In this document: positions 40,705-49,747 of the stretch, in pieces | How the letters are laid out: every line of letters begins with the position of its first letter | Position numbering within the stretch: position 1 is the first letter of the stretch | Source: Hymenobacter artigasi | GTDB lineage: Bacteria > Bacteroidota > Bacteroidia > Cytophagales > Hymenobacteraceae | Assembly (NCBI RefSeq): GCF_012275535.1 | Contig: NZ_JAAVTK010000021.1 | Location: forward strand, 1-62,687 | Direction of reading: 5' to 3' | DNA: 62,687 nt | The notes under the pieces: generated by a model | The model's input: only the letters and a program-made list of their open reading frames with translations | Told to the model about the DNA's origin: nothing | Databases searched by the model: none | Made by a program: the position numbers and the translations under genes

Positions 40705-43700
40705 TTCGTTTTGCTGCCAGTGGTTTTGCTGCTGTCGACGCGGGCGGTGGGCGGGGTTTGCAGCGAATCCTGCAAGGCCTTTTTATCGGCTTTTTCTTCC
40801 TTGCGCTGCTGCTTACGCTCCTGCTTTATCTCGGGGGGTAGCTTGGCAAACAGCTCTTTGAAGCTGTCGTATTCGCGCTGGAATACCAAGGCCGCGCCGG
40901 TCTTGATGAGCAGGCCGTCGATGTCCTCGTAGGCGTTCTGGCGGAAGGCGCGCAGGCGCAGGCGGCCATCGCGCAGAATACTGTATTCGATACTGATGTC
41001 GCCAGCGAAGTTGCTGGCCGAGCTTTTGCCCTGAGTGGCCTGCGAGCCCGCGCCACCCAACGGAATATCGGTGCCGAGGCGCACGGACAGGCGATTGTTC
41101 AGGAACTGGCGCTTCACGGCCACGTTCAGGTCGGTACGGCTCTTGGCCGAGCCGCTGCTGTAGTCGGCCTGGTTGGTCACGCCCAGGTCGAGGCCCAGGC
41201 CGGAGAGGTACTTGCCGGTCAGGTTGTTCAGTTGGTCGGTGAGCACCGCGCTGGCCGAGCCGCGCAGCTGCGTGGCCACGAAGCTCTCGCTGGCGCTGGC
41301 ATCAAACGGGTTCTGCTGCAGGAAGCGGCCCAGAATCAGCAGTGAGAATACCTGCTTGCTTTGCTCCGAGGTCTGGTTGGGCTGGCGCAGCTGGGCCAGC
41401 TTGGCCTCTACCTGGCCACTTAGCGCGCCGCGCTGGCTTTCGGGCAGCGTGATGTCGAAATTGATGAGCGGCTGGCTGAGCTTGTCGGTCACCTTCAGCA
41501 GCACGTTGAAGGGGAGGCGGTTACGGGCCGTGGTGTTGGCCACGGCATTGTCGAGGCCCTGGGCGGCCAGCAGGTCGGCGGGGGCGGCTTCTACCTTGTA
41601 CACGGCCGTTACGTCGAGGTCGGCGTTATAGGGGTCGCCGCTCCACGTCAGGCTGGAACCGGGCCGAATGATGAAGTCGCGCGAAGCCAGGTCGTAGAGC
41701 GACAGATGGTAGGAGCCCCGCGCCACTTCTAGCCGGCCGCTGAGCGTGATGGTGCCCGTGGGGTCGATGTTGGTGTTGAGCGTGCCGTTGGCGCGCACCT
41801 TCAGGTTGTCGCCGCTGATGGGGTCGATAACCACGGTGAAGGGCGTTTTATCGGTCACCGTCACCACGGCCGTGATGTCGTAGCCGGAGGCCGTTTTCAT
41901 GGTGTCCAGCGCCAGCTGCCGCTGCAGCATGGTGTCCACGGGCGCGCTCTTATCAATCCACTCCACAATGCCTTCGGAGGCCACCTTGTTGGCCTCCGTG
42001 CCCGGCGATTCAATGGTCAGGTTGGAGCCCTCGACTACCGTCACGTTGGTATTGATTTTCATGAGCTCCAGCGGGCCGGTAATGCGGGTGCGGGAGTCCA
42101 CCACCAGCTTGCCGTAGAACAGCGGGTTGTTTTTGCGGGTGCTGTTTACGGCCGTGAAGTTGTCGGTGGTGGCCGTGAGGTCAAAGGCGTAGTTGATGAA
42201 ATCTTTGGTCAGCAGGTAACCGTTGGCCACCGCTTTGTTGTCGGCCGAGTCGCGCACCGTGAAGTTGTCGAACTTAATGCCCCGGTCGTCAAACGTCAGG
42301 TCCTGGCCCGGCAGGCGGTAGAGCGCGCCAAGCTGCGTGACGGCAAACGCCGCCTCAGGCGACGTGGTGAGCGTGCCGCGCACCACCGGGGCCGAGGGGG
42401 AACCCTTCACCGTGAGCTGGCCGCGCACGTAGCCCGCCGCCTGCTGAAGCTGCCCGGCCGAGAAGGCCTGGGCGAGTTTCAACATCAGGCGCTGGGCATC
42501 CACGGTCAGGTTGAGGGGCTCCTTGCTATCGGCCTGGTAAAAGCCGGTTACCCGCACATCGTTGCCCTCGCCGCCAATGGAGCCGCTGGCCCCGCCGGTC
42601 AGGCGGGCATCCAGGTCGTAGCGGTTGGGCGTGGAGTTAGTGGCTTTCACGGCGATGTCGCCAATAACGGCCTTCTGGAAGGTGAGGCCCGTGACGGTGG
42701 CATCGGCTGTGAAGGCCATGTTTTTCTGGCCGAGGTTGCGCAGCGCGGCCTGGCCGTTCAGGGTGCCGGCCACCAGCGAGTCGGTGCCTTGCACGGCTTT
42801 GGCCAGCTCGGCAAGGTCAAAATCGGTGAAGCGCACATTCAGCGGCGAGGTTTTCACCCGAGGGTTTTCGCTTTGCACAGCCAGCGAGCTGCGGCCATTG
42901 GTCAGGTTGAGGCCGTCGGCCACGATGGCGCCGCTAGGGAAGTAGCGTAGGTAGTTGTTGGCACCGGCCGTCCAGTTTTCGTAGTTGATAACCTGCTCGG
43001 GCGCGGCCTCAAACTGGTACACCACGCCTTTTTCGCCGGGCAGCGTGCCGTCGGGGCGGGTGCTGAGGGTGCCGGCCACGGCCAGCCGCTCGCGGTTGGC
43101 CGAGTCGCCGAGGATGGCCACGCGGGTGAATACCTTGTTGTTCGCCACATTGCCCACAATGCTGGGGCGGCGCAGCTTCAGGGTGGTATCCTGGGCGGCC
43201 CTGGCCATGCGCAGGCTGCAGTCGAGCTTACCGGGGTCCGAGTCCACGCCCAGCTTCAGCGAATCGATGCGGTAGTTGGCGTAGCGAATAATGGGGATGC
43301 TGGTATTGGCCGTGAGGCGGGCGGCCTGCCGCGAGTAGTCGCCGGCGAGCGTGAAGGGCGAAATCTGCTTCAAATCCGGCACCAGCTTGGTGGCCAGCTT
43401 GGGGTCTTTCAGCTGCAATGAATACGTGAAATGCCGGTCGGCACTGTTGGCCACGTACTTCACGCCGGGCACGTCGAAGTAGCGGTCGAGGTGCTGCTGC
43501 AGTTCGGTGGCGATATCGCCGAGGTGCACGTTGCCATCGAGGCGCACGTTGGCAATATCGGAGGTGATGACGGCCAGCGTGCGGTTGGCATTCTGCACAA
43601 TGCGGCCGTTGAGCGAGTCCAACGGAAACCGCTGGTTGTCGCGCACAATCACAATCTTGGTCCCGCTGAACGTGCCGTTGAGAGAGTTCAAATCGGAGCC

Positions 43701-45950
43701 GCGCAGGTTGGCCACCAGGTTGCCCTGCACCCGCAGGTCGCCGCCGGTATAAAAGCCCAGCGCCGTGAGGTTGGCTCCGCGCAGGTTCAGCTTGGTGACT
43801 TCGTAGGTGGGGTTTTTGGCGTCGCGCAGATTCACCACGGCCGTCAGGTCGAGGTCGAGGTTGGGGTCGTCCTTGCTGCTGGCATTGATGACGTAGCGGT
43901 TGCGGTCGAGGTCCACCGTGGCTTTCACGCCTTTGTAGGTGTAGCCGTTGTAGCGGGCGCTCTGCACGTTGGCATTCACCTGGCCAACCAGCGTGCCGGG
44001 GTCTTTCAGGTTGCCGGTGGCGTTGATGCGACCAGTAGCAGTGACGCGCCCGATGGTGGGGTCCTTTAGCAGCTTGCCAAAATCGAACGCCTTCACCGCG
44101 AAGGTGCCCACGAGCGGCTGCCGGCCGTTGGCCTGCGCCTTACCCAAATTACCACTGAAAGCCAGGTCGCCGTAGCTGGTGCGGGCCTGCAGGTTGGTGT
44201 TGAACTGCAGCGTGGTTGGGTAGCCCTTAAACGTACCGTTCACCGCGAACGTGGGCGGAATGCTGATGTTGTTCGGAATGCTGCCCTTGGGCGCGAGGCT
44301 CATAATATCGGCCCGTGACGAGCTAAACTGCTTCAAATTAGCATCCACGTACAGCCGCCCGTCCACCTCCGGCAGGCCGGTGATGTGGATGCGGGGCGCT
44401 TTCACGATGGTGTTGCGCAGGCCCACAAACTCGAAGTTGCGGATGGTCATGTCGCCCACGCGGCCGGCAATCTGCCCGTTCACCAGCACGCTCTGGTTGG
44501 GGCCGGTGTTGAAGGGTGGCGTGCCGGCCAGCTGCGGCGCCAAGTACAGAATATCGCGGAAGCCGATGCGCACTTCGCGCAGGTCGCCGTCAATCTTCAG
44601 GTTCGCCAGCTGCTTGGTGTCGCTCAGGGCCGCCAGGTTTTTGTAGCCAATGGCCAGCTTGCGCCGGATGCGGGTGTGCGGGGTGATGAGGTCGAGGCTA
44701 TCAAGGCGGATTTGCACCGAGTCGTACACCACGTTGGCCCGCCACGACGAGATTTCGAAGCCGCTTTGCTCCTTGCCGGCCAGGTTATCGACCTTGGCGG
44801 TGGTGCGGTTTTCGGTGTAGCTCAAATCGTGCGTGTTCAGCACCAGCTCGCTGAAGGCAAGGTGGTTGTAATCCATCGCCGGCAGGCGGGTCTTCTGTTT
44901 GGGCTCGTTGAAGTTGTCGAATTTTACCGCGAGCCCGCTGATGTCGGACTCATTCAGCGTCACCTTCCAGGCCAGGCGCTGGCCGGTGGCGGCCTTGTTC
45001 TGGTCGGCGGCCTCATCGAGCTTGCGCACTACTTCGGCGGGGTTCACCACCCGCTCTTCCACCGCAATGTCTTTGTTCTGAGCGTAGGCAAACGTGGTGT
45101 TTTTGAGGGTGAGCTTGTCCAGCGCCACCAGCTCTTTTTGCAGGTCGATGTTCTTGGCCGTGATGTCGGCCAGGCCGATATTGGTGCTGATGTACTGGCC
45201 TGAGGGCGCGTTCTTATACACAAACCCCACGCTGTCGAGCGTAGCCTGGTTGATGCCGAACTGCACCGAAATAGGAGTAGTGGGGGCGGCGTTATCCACC
45301 TGCGGGGCCGTCTTCGTCTGCACGATGCTGATGGCGGCGCGGTGCAGCGCGGCTTTATCCACCTTATAGATGGACTTATCCACATTCACTTCGTCCATGT
45401 TGGCGGTAAACTCGCCGATGCGCGCCCGGATATCGGAGCCCGTCACCTCATCGAGCTGCGTGAAGTAGATATTCGTGAGCCGGGCCTTGCCGATGTCGTA
45501 TTTCAGGGTCGAAGCAGTGGTATCGACCGGCGCGTTGGGGTCCACGAAGGCATCGATGATGAAGTCGTAGTTGTTCACCGAATCGGGTTCGGTGCGCGTG
45601 AGGCGCACGCGGCCATCGTTCAGCTCGACGTTGGAAATATTTATCTGGCTGTGCAGCAATGCCCAGATATCAATGTCGACGCCGAGGTGGCCGACCGATA
45701 AAAGCGTGTCGCGCTGCTGGTCGGCCAGGTACACGCCGTCGAGGTTGATGGCGTGGCGAAAATCAGTCCGAAACTTCCCGATTTTAACCTCCGTTTTGAG
45801 CTTGCCGCGCAGGTAACTTTCGGCGCGGCTGGCCACAAAGTCCTGGCCCGAAGGGAATTGCAGAAATACTACCACTCCAATAACGAGGAGTAGGACCAGG
45901 GCAATTAACCCTAGAATTCCGTAGAGGGCACGACGCAGAAAAGTGGACAA
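40701..45950 (-). CDS. tamB: TamB: AsmA-like inter-membrane transport protein
   Basis: This 1749-residue protein has one N-terminal transmembrane helix (about 8-31) and then a very long series of beta-strand repeats typical of the AsmA/TamB superfamily. The C-terminal TamB (DUF490) domain is at about 1370-1690, with LDVTAVYKVEAAPADL and a GTLNTNIDPTGTITLSGRLEV segment. Its last 40 residues are rich in Lys, Glu and Gln. These proteins form a hydrophobic groove bridging the inner and outer membranes for phospholipid transport or for barrel assembly. The start codon is a TTG at 45950. An in-frame TAA lies 15 bases upstream, and no other start precedes the helix. tamL follows with a 4-base overlap. 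Confidence 0.93.
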   Translation of the reverse strand: MSTFLRRALYGILGLIALVLLLVIGVVVFLQFPSGQDFVASRAESYLRGKLKTEVKIGKFRTDFRHAINLDGVYLADQQRDTLLSVGHLGVDIDIWALLHSQINISNVELNDGRVRLTRTEPDSVNNYDFIIDAFVDPNAPVDTTASTLKYDIGKARLTNIYFTQLDEVTGSDIRARIGEFTANMDEVNVDKSIYKVDKAALHRAAISIVQTKTAPQVDNAAPTTPISVQFGINQATLDSVGFVYKNAPSGQYISTNIGLADITAKNIDLQKELVALDKLTLKNTTFAYAQNKDIAVEERVVNPAEVVRKLDEAADQNKAATGQRLAWKVTLNESDISGLAVKFDNFNEPKQKTRLPAMDYNHLAFSELVLNTHDLSYTENRTTAKVDNLAGKEQSGFEISSWRANVVYDSVQIRLDSLDLITPHTRIRRKLAIGYKNLAALSDTKQLANLKIDGDLREVRIGFRDILYLAPQLAGTPPFNTGPNQSVLVNGQIAGRVGDMTIRNFEFVGLRNTIVKAPRIHITGLPEVDGRLYVDANLKQFSSSRADIMSLAPKGSIPNNISIPPTFAVNGTFKGYPTTLQFNTNLQARTSYGDLAFSGNLGKAQANGRQPLVGTFAVKAFDFGKLLKDPTIGRVTATGRINATGNLKDPGTLVGQVNANVQSARYNGYTYKGVKATVDLDRNRYVINASSKDDPNLDLDLTAVVNLRDAKNPTYEVTKLNLRGANLTALGFYTGGDLRVQGNLVANLRGSDLNSLNGTFSGTKIVIVRDNQRFPLDSLNGRIVQNANRTLAVITSDIANVRLDGNVHLGDIATELQQHLDRYFDVPGVKYVANSADRHFTYSLQLKDPKLATKLVPDLKQISPFTLAGDYSRQAARLTANTSIPIIRYANYRIDSLKLGVDSDPGKLDCSLRMARAAQDTTLKLRRPSIVGNVANNKVFTRVAILGDSANRERLAVAGTLSTRPDGTLPGEKGVVYQFEAAPEQVINYENWTAGANNYLRYFPSGAIVADGLNLTNGRSSLAVQSENPRVKTSPLNVRFTDFDLAELAKAVQGTDSLVAGTLNGQAALRNLGQKNMAFTADATVTGLTFQKAVIGDIAVKATNSTPNRYDLDARLTGGASGSIGGEGNDVRVTGFYQADSKEPLNLTVDAQRLMLKLAQAFSAGQLQQAAGYVRGQLTVKGSPSAPVVRGTLTTSPEAAFAVTQLGALYRLPGQDLTFDDRGIKFDNFTVRDSADNKAVANGYLLTKDFINYAFDLTATTDNFTAVNSTRKNNPLFYGKLVVDSRTRITGPLELMKINTNVTVVEGSNLTIESPGTEANKVASEGIVEWIDKSAPVDTMLQRQLALDTMKTASGYDITAVVTVTDKTPFTVVIDPISGDNLKVRANGTLNTNIDPTGTITLSGRLEVARGSYHLSLYDLASRDFIIRPGSSLTWSGDPYNADLDVTAVYKVEAAPADLLAAQGLDNAVANTTARNRLPFNVLLKVTDKLSQPLINFDITLPESQRGALSGQVEAKLAQLRQPNQTSEQSKQVFSLLILGRFLQQNPFDASASESFVATQLRGSASAVLTDQLNNLTGKYLSGLGLDLGVTNQADYSSGSAKSRTDLNVAVKRQFLNNRLSVRLGTDIPLGGAGSQATQGKSSASNFAGDISIEYSILRDGRLRLRAFRQNAYEDIDGLLIKTGAALVFQREYDSFKELFAKLPPEIKQERKQQRKEEKADKKALQDSLQTPPTARVDSSKTTGSKTK

Positions 45951-46191
45951 AGCAGGAAGTAATTAGCGGCAACACAAAGCAAAGGCAACTTCCCAAACGC
46001 AAAACCAGCGGTTGGGGTTGGCTGCTGGCCCGACGTCCCGCCGGCCGAACACGACCCGGCCCAACTGCGTAAGCCCTGGCCCGTGCGACTGCTCGTGCGC
46101 AACCGATTGAGCACAATGACTCCCGCGCGGCTTCGTAAATCCTCTCTTGGCAAGTCCCTATCTTGCACCTCCCAAACCCCACCGCTTGCCC

Positions 46192-49014
46192 ATGATACTA
46201 CGTTTTTCTCTTCCCTACCGCACCGTACTCGGCCAGCGTTTGGCCGTGTGCGGCTCCCATCCCGACCTCGGCAACTGGCAGCCCACGGCAGCCGCCGACA
46301 TGAACTACGACGAAGCCAGCACCTGCTGGAGCATCGAGCTGACGGTGCCCGACACCACCGGCGAGCTCACCTATAAGTATGTGCTGCGCGACGACAACAC
46401 CGGCGGCGAGCACTGGGAAGCCGGCCCTAATCGCACCATCGCCTACGATGCCACCCGCACGCCCCGCCTGCACCTAGCCGACTACTGGCGCGCCCCCGCC
46501 CAGCCCGAAAACGAGCTGCTGACCGCCGCCTTCACCAAAGCCCTGTTCCGCCGCCCTGCCAAAGCCCCGGCCGAAACCCCGGCCGCCAAAGCCAAAAGAG
46601 CGCCCGCCGCCAAAACCAAGGCGGCCAAATCTGCTGCCGAAACCAGTGCAGCCGAACCAAGCACAAAGCACCAGGCACCAGGCACCACATATCCCGCCGC
46701 TGGCGAAACCACCTTCCGCCTGCTGGCTCCGCGCGTAGCGCCGCAGCACGGCCTCTGCATTCTCGGCTCTGACCCTGCCCTGGGGGCCTGGGACAACACC
46801 AAAGCCCTCGTGCTCGCCGATGCCGAATATCCCACCTGGAGTGGCACCGTGACGCTGCAAAACCCCGGCGAGGACTGCCACTACAAGTACGCCATGTGGG
46901 ACGCCGCCGCCGGCCACGCCCTCGACATGGAAGGCGGTGAAAACCGCGTGGTGCCCGCCACGCAGGACTACATCATGGCCCGCGTCTTCAACGACGAGGC
47001 CTACCAGTATGCCACCACTTGGCGCGGGGCCGGCGTGGCCCTGCCCGTGTTTGCCATGCGCAGCGCCACCGGCCTCGGGGTAGGGGAGTTCTCCGATTTG
47101 AAGCTGCTGACCGACTGGGCCGTGCAAACCGGCCTCAAGCTGGTGCAGATTCTGCCCATCAATGACACCACGGCTACGCACACCTGGGTCGATTCGTACC
47201 CCTACGCGGCCATTTCGGTGTTTGCGCTGCACCCGCAGTTTATTCACCTCGAAGGCATTGCTGCCCTCAAGGACAAGAAGGCCGCCAAGGAGCTGGCCAC
47301 GCTCAAAGCCGAATTTAACGCCAAGGATTTCGTGGACTACGAGCCGGTGATGAACGCCAAGTGGAAGTTTCTCAAGCTGCTCTATCAGCAGGAGAAAGCC
47401 GCCTTCCTGGCCGACCCCGAGTACCGCGAGTTCTACGCCAGCCAGGCCGACTGGCTGGTGCCGTATGCCGCATTCTCGGCCCTGCGCGACCGGTACCAGA
47501 CCGCCGATTTCCAGGAGTGGCCCGCGCAGTTCCGCACCCCGCAGAACCTGGCCGCGCTCACCGCCGAAACCGCGCCGGACTACGACGACTACGGCCTGTT
47601 CTTCTTCACCCAGTACCACCTCGACAAGCAGCTGCGCGCCGCCGTGGCCTACGCCCGCTCCCGCGGCGTGGTGCTGAAGGGCGACCTGCCCATCGGCATC
47701 TACCGCCACTCCGTGGATGCCTGGACCCAGCCCGAGCTCTACCATATGGACAGCCAGGCCGGGGCCCCACCCGATGATTTCTCCACCACCGGCCAGAACT
47801 GGCGCTTCCCCACCTACAACTGGCAGCGCATGGCCGAAGACGGCTACCTGTGGTGGAAGCAGCGTATGGGCCACCTCGCCCGCTACTTCGACACGCTGCG
47901 CATCGACCACATCCTGGGCTTCTTCCGCATCTGGGAAATGCCCATTGAGTCGGTGGAAGGTCTGCTGGGCCACTTTGCGCCCGCCTTGCCCCTGCACCGC
48001 CACGAGATTGAGCAGCGCCTCGGCTGGTTCAATTACTCGCGCCTCTGCGAGCCTTATATCCGCTGGCATATGCTCGAGGATATTTTCCAGGGCGAAGCGC
48101 AGGCCGTGTTCGATGAGTACCTGAACGATGCCAGCTACGGCCACATTCACCTCAAGGACGAAGTGAATGACCAGCGCAAAATCGAAGCCTATATCGCCCG
48201 GAAAGTAGCCGCCCAGCCCGAGCACGCCGAGTACTTCGCCTGGCTGCAAAAGGGCCTGTTTGCGCTGGTGAACGAGGTGCTGTTCGTGCCCGCTGGCAAC
48301 GACTTCTACCACCCGCGCATCACCCTGAATAAGAGCTACTCGTTCCGCGAACTGGACTCCGACCAGGACCGCCGCCGCCTCTATGATGACATTTACGTGG
48401 ACTTCTTCTTCCAACGCCATGAGGAGTTCTGGCGGCAGCAGGGCCTCGTGAAGCTGCCGCCCGTGCGCTACGCCACCGACATGCTCATCTGCGGCGAAGA
48501 CCTGGGCATGGTGCCCGCCTCGGTGCCCGGCGTGATGAAGGCGCTCGGCATCCTGGGCCTCCACATCCAGCGCATGCCCTCAAACCCCGAAACCGAGTTC
48601 GGCCACCCCAACACCGCGCCCTACCTGAGCGTAGTCACCACCAGCAGCCACGACATGAGCACTGTCCGCGGCTGGTGGGAAGAGGACCGGGTGCGCACCC
48701 AGCGCTTTTTCGAAACCATCCTGGGCCACTGGCGTGAGGTAGCCCCGTTCTACTGCGAGCCCTGGGTGGCCCGCGAAATCCTGGTTCAGCACCTGCACTC
48801 GCCGGCCATGTGGGCCATCTTCCCGCTCCAGGACCTGCTGGCCATGGACAACAACCTGCGCCGCGCCAACCCGCACGAGGAGCAAATCAACGTGCCCAGC
48901 AACCCCAGCCACTTCTGGAAATATCGCCTGCACCTCCCGCTGGAGGAGCTAGTGGAGGCCGTGGGCTTCAATGAGCCGCTGCGGGCGCTGGTGAGCGCCA
49001 GCGGGCGGGGGTGA
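46192..49014 (+). CDS. malQ: 4-alpha-glucanotransferase (GH77) with two N-terminal starch-binding domains
   Basis: This 940-residue enzyme has the layout of plant DPE2-type disproportionating enzymes. A CBM20-like domain (about 1-105; RFSLPYRTVLGQRLAVCGS) is followed by an Ala/Lys/Pro linker (about 118-165), a second CBM20-like domain (about 170-275; RLLAPRVAPQHGLCILGSD) and a GH77 catalytic domain to the C terminus. Active-site residues are nucleophile Asp572 (LRIDHILGFF), acid/base Glu769 (LICGEDLGMVP) and Asp821 (SSHDMSTVRGWW). It moves glucan segments between maltose, glycogen or heteroglycans in the cytosol. The ATG at 46192 gives the CBM start. A diverged copy of its last 80 residues or so lies at 58681. 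Confidence 0.95.
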   Translation: MILRFSLPYRTVLGQRLAVCGSHPDLGNWQPTAAADMNYDEASTCWSIELTVPDTTGELTYKYVLRDDNTGGEHWEAGPNRTIAYDATRTPRLHLADYWRAPAQPENELLTAAFTKALFRRPAKAPAETPAAKAKRAPAAKTKAAKSAAETSAAEPSTKHQAPGTTYPAAGETTFRLLAPRVAPQHGLCILGSDPALGAWDNTKALVLADAEYPTWSGTVTLQNPGEDCHYKYAMWDAAAGHALDMEGGENRVVPATQDYIMARVFNDEAYQYATTWRGAGVALPVFAMRSATGLGVGEFSDLKLLTDWAVQTGLKLVQILPINDTTATHTWVDSYPYAAISVFALHPQFIHLEGIAALKDKKAAKELATLKAEFNAKDFVDYEPVMNAKWKFLKLLYQQEKAAFLADPEYREFYASQADWLVPYAAFSALRDRYQTADFQEWPAQFRTPQNLAALTAETAPDYDDYGLFFFTQYHLDKQLRAAVAYARSRGVVLKGDLPIGIYRHSVDAWTQPELYHMDSQAGAPPDDFSTTGQNWRFPTYNWQRMAEDGYLWWKQRMGHLARYFDTLRIDHILGFFRIWEMPIESVEGLLGHFAPALPLHRHEIEQRLGWFNYSRLCEPYIRWHMLEDIFQGEAQAVFDEYLNDASYGHIHLKDEVNDQRKIEAYIARKVAAQPEHAEYFAWLQKGLFALVNEVLFVPAGNDFYHPRITLNKSYSFRELDSDQDRRRLYDDIYVDFFFQRHEEFWRQQGLVKLPPVRYATDMLICGEDLGMVPASVPGVMKALGILGLHIQRMPSNPETEFGHPNTAPYLSVVTTSSHDMSTVRGWWEEDRVRTQRFFETILGHWREVAPFYCEPWVAREILVQHLHSPAMWAIFPLQDLLAMDNNLRRANPHEEQINVPSNPSHFWKYRLHLPLEELVEAVGFNEPLRALVSASGRG

Positions 49015-49083
49015 GGAGACTTCGTTGTTCGCATGGGTAATTCGCGCTCTGCTGAACAACGAATTTTTGCTCGCATTGGTGTT

Positions 49084-49130
49084 GAACGCAGAAAGGGCCT
49101 TCCCAATTTGGGAAGGCCCTTTCTGCGTTC
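49084..49130 (+). terminator. Strong terminator after malQ
   Basis: A 22-base perfect stem (49084-49105 with 49109-49130) closes on a 3-base loop and contains AAAGGGCCTTCCC, 70 bases after the malQ stop. A smaller 10-base hairpin (49021-49030 with 49054-49063) precedes it. Confidence 0.85.
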
Positions 49131-49139
49131 AAGGCTGAC

Positions 49140-49747
49140 TACCTATTCCGTCCTCCGTCCAGCATAGCTGCTACGCCAAAGTATGCTTTCTATAAGCACT
49201 TATAGTTATTGTTGAGTTAGGTGGGTAATTATTGAGTTAAGTGGATAATAGTACTAAAAAAAAGTTTTGTTCGAAGAAAACATAAACTTTTAAAAAGTAT
49301 AAAATCCGGAGTAGAACTCCCTTCGTAGTTGGTTGGATTATATCGCTACGCGAAATCCTAATTTTATAGTGTCCCGGCTATTGCGTTTACCGGCAGAATA
49401 ATTAGGTTCATCGAAAATATGCCTTCCCCATTATGGGAACAAAGTAATTTTGTACACACTAAGACGCCTGCTATTCATTCGCTATGATGACAGTTGGACC
49501 TCGCGTAGATTTTAAATATTCATTTATTTTGATGTATTTGACTATGCACAAGAGTAATGAAATATGCTTTTTGTGCAAATTTTTACGAATTGACAAATTT
49601 CTGGGCCTTTTAATAGTACTAGTGAAATCAAACTCCTAAAAAATAGCATTGTGCTAATTGCCCAATCGGGATTTTACTGCTGTACTATGCATTTAACTAG
49701 TCTTAACATTTTTTTAAATCCTTCACTTTTACCTGTATAACACTCTT
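49140..49747. other. AT-rich spacer before the giant T9SS gene
   Basis: About 600 bases of markedly AT-rich DNA lie between malQ and the 8.8-kb gene. There is a near-direct repeat of about 20 bases at 49208-49250 (TTGAGTTAGGTGG... / TTGAGTTAAGTGG...). A perfect -7 box TAATTTTG is at 49445-49452. It is followed by a 51-codon frame (49484-49639), which is probably chance. No RNA gene was recognised. Confidence 0.6.

Noticed and set aside
46474..48564. 696-codon open frame opposite malQ
   Set aside because: The malQ catalytic residues lie in the other strand. The antisense product is low-complexity His/Gly/Val.
49484..49639. 51-codon frame with a perfect -7 box 31 bases upstream
   Set aside because: The sequence is AT-rich, the product resembles no protein, and such a frame is likely by chance. 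It would need conservation or a transcript to be believed.
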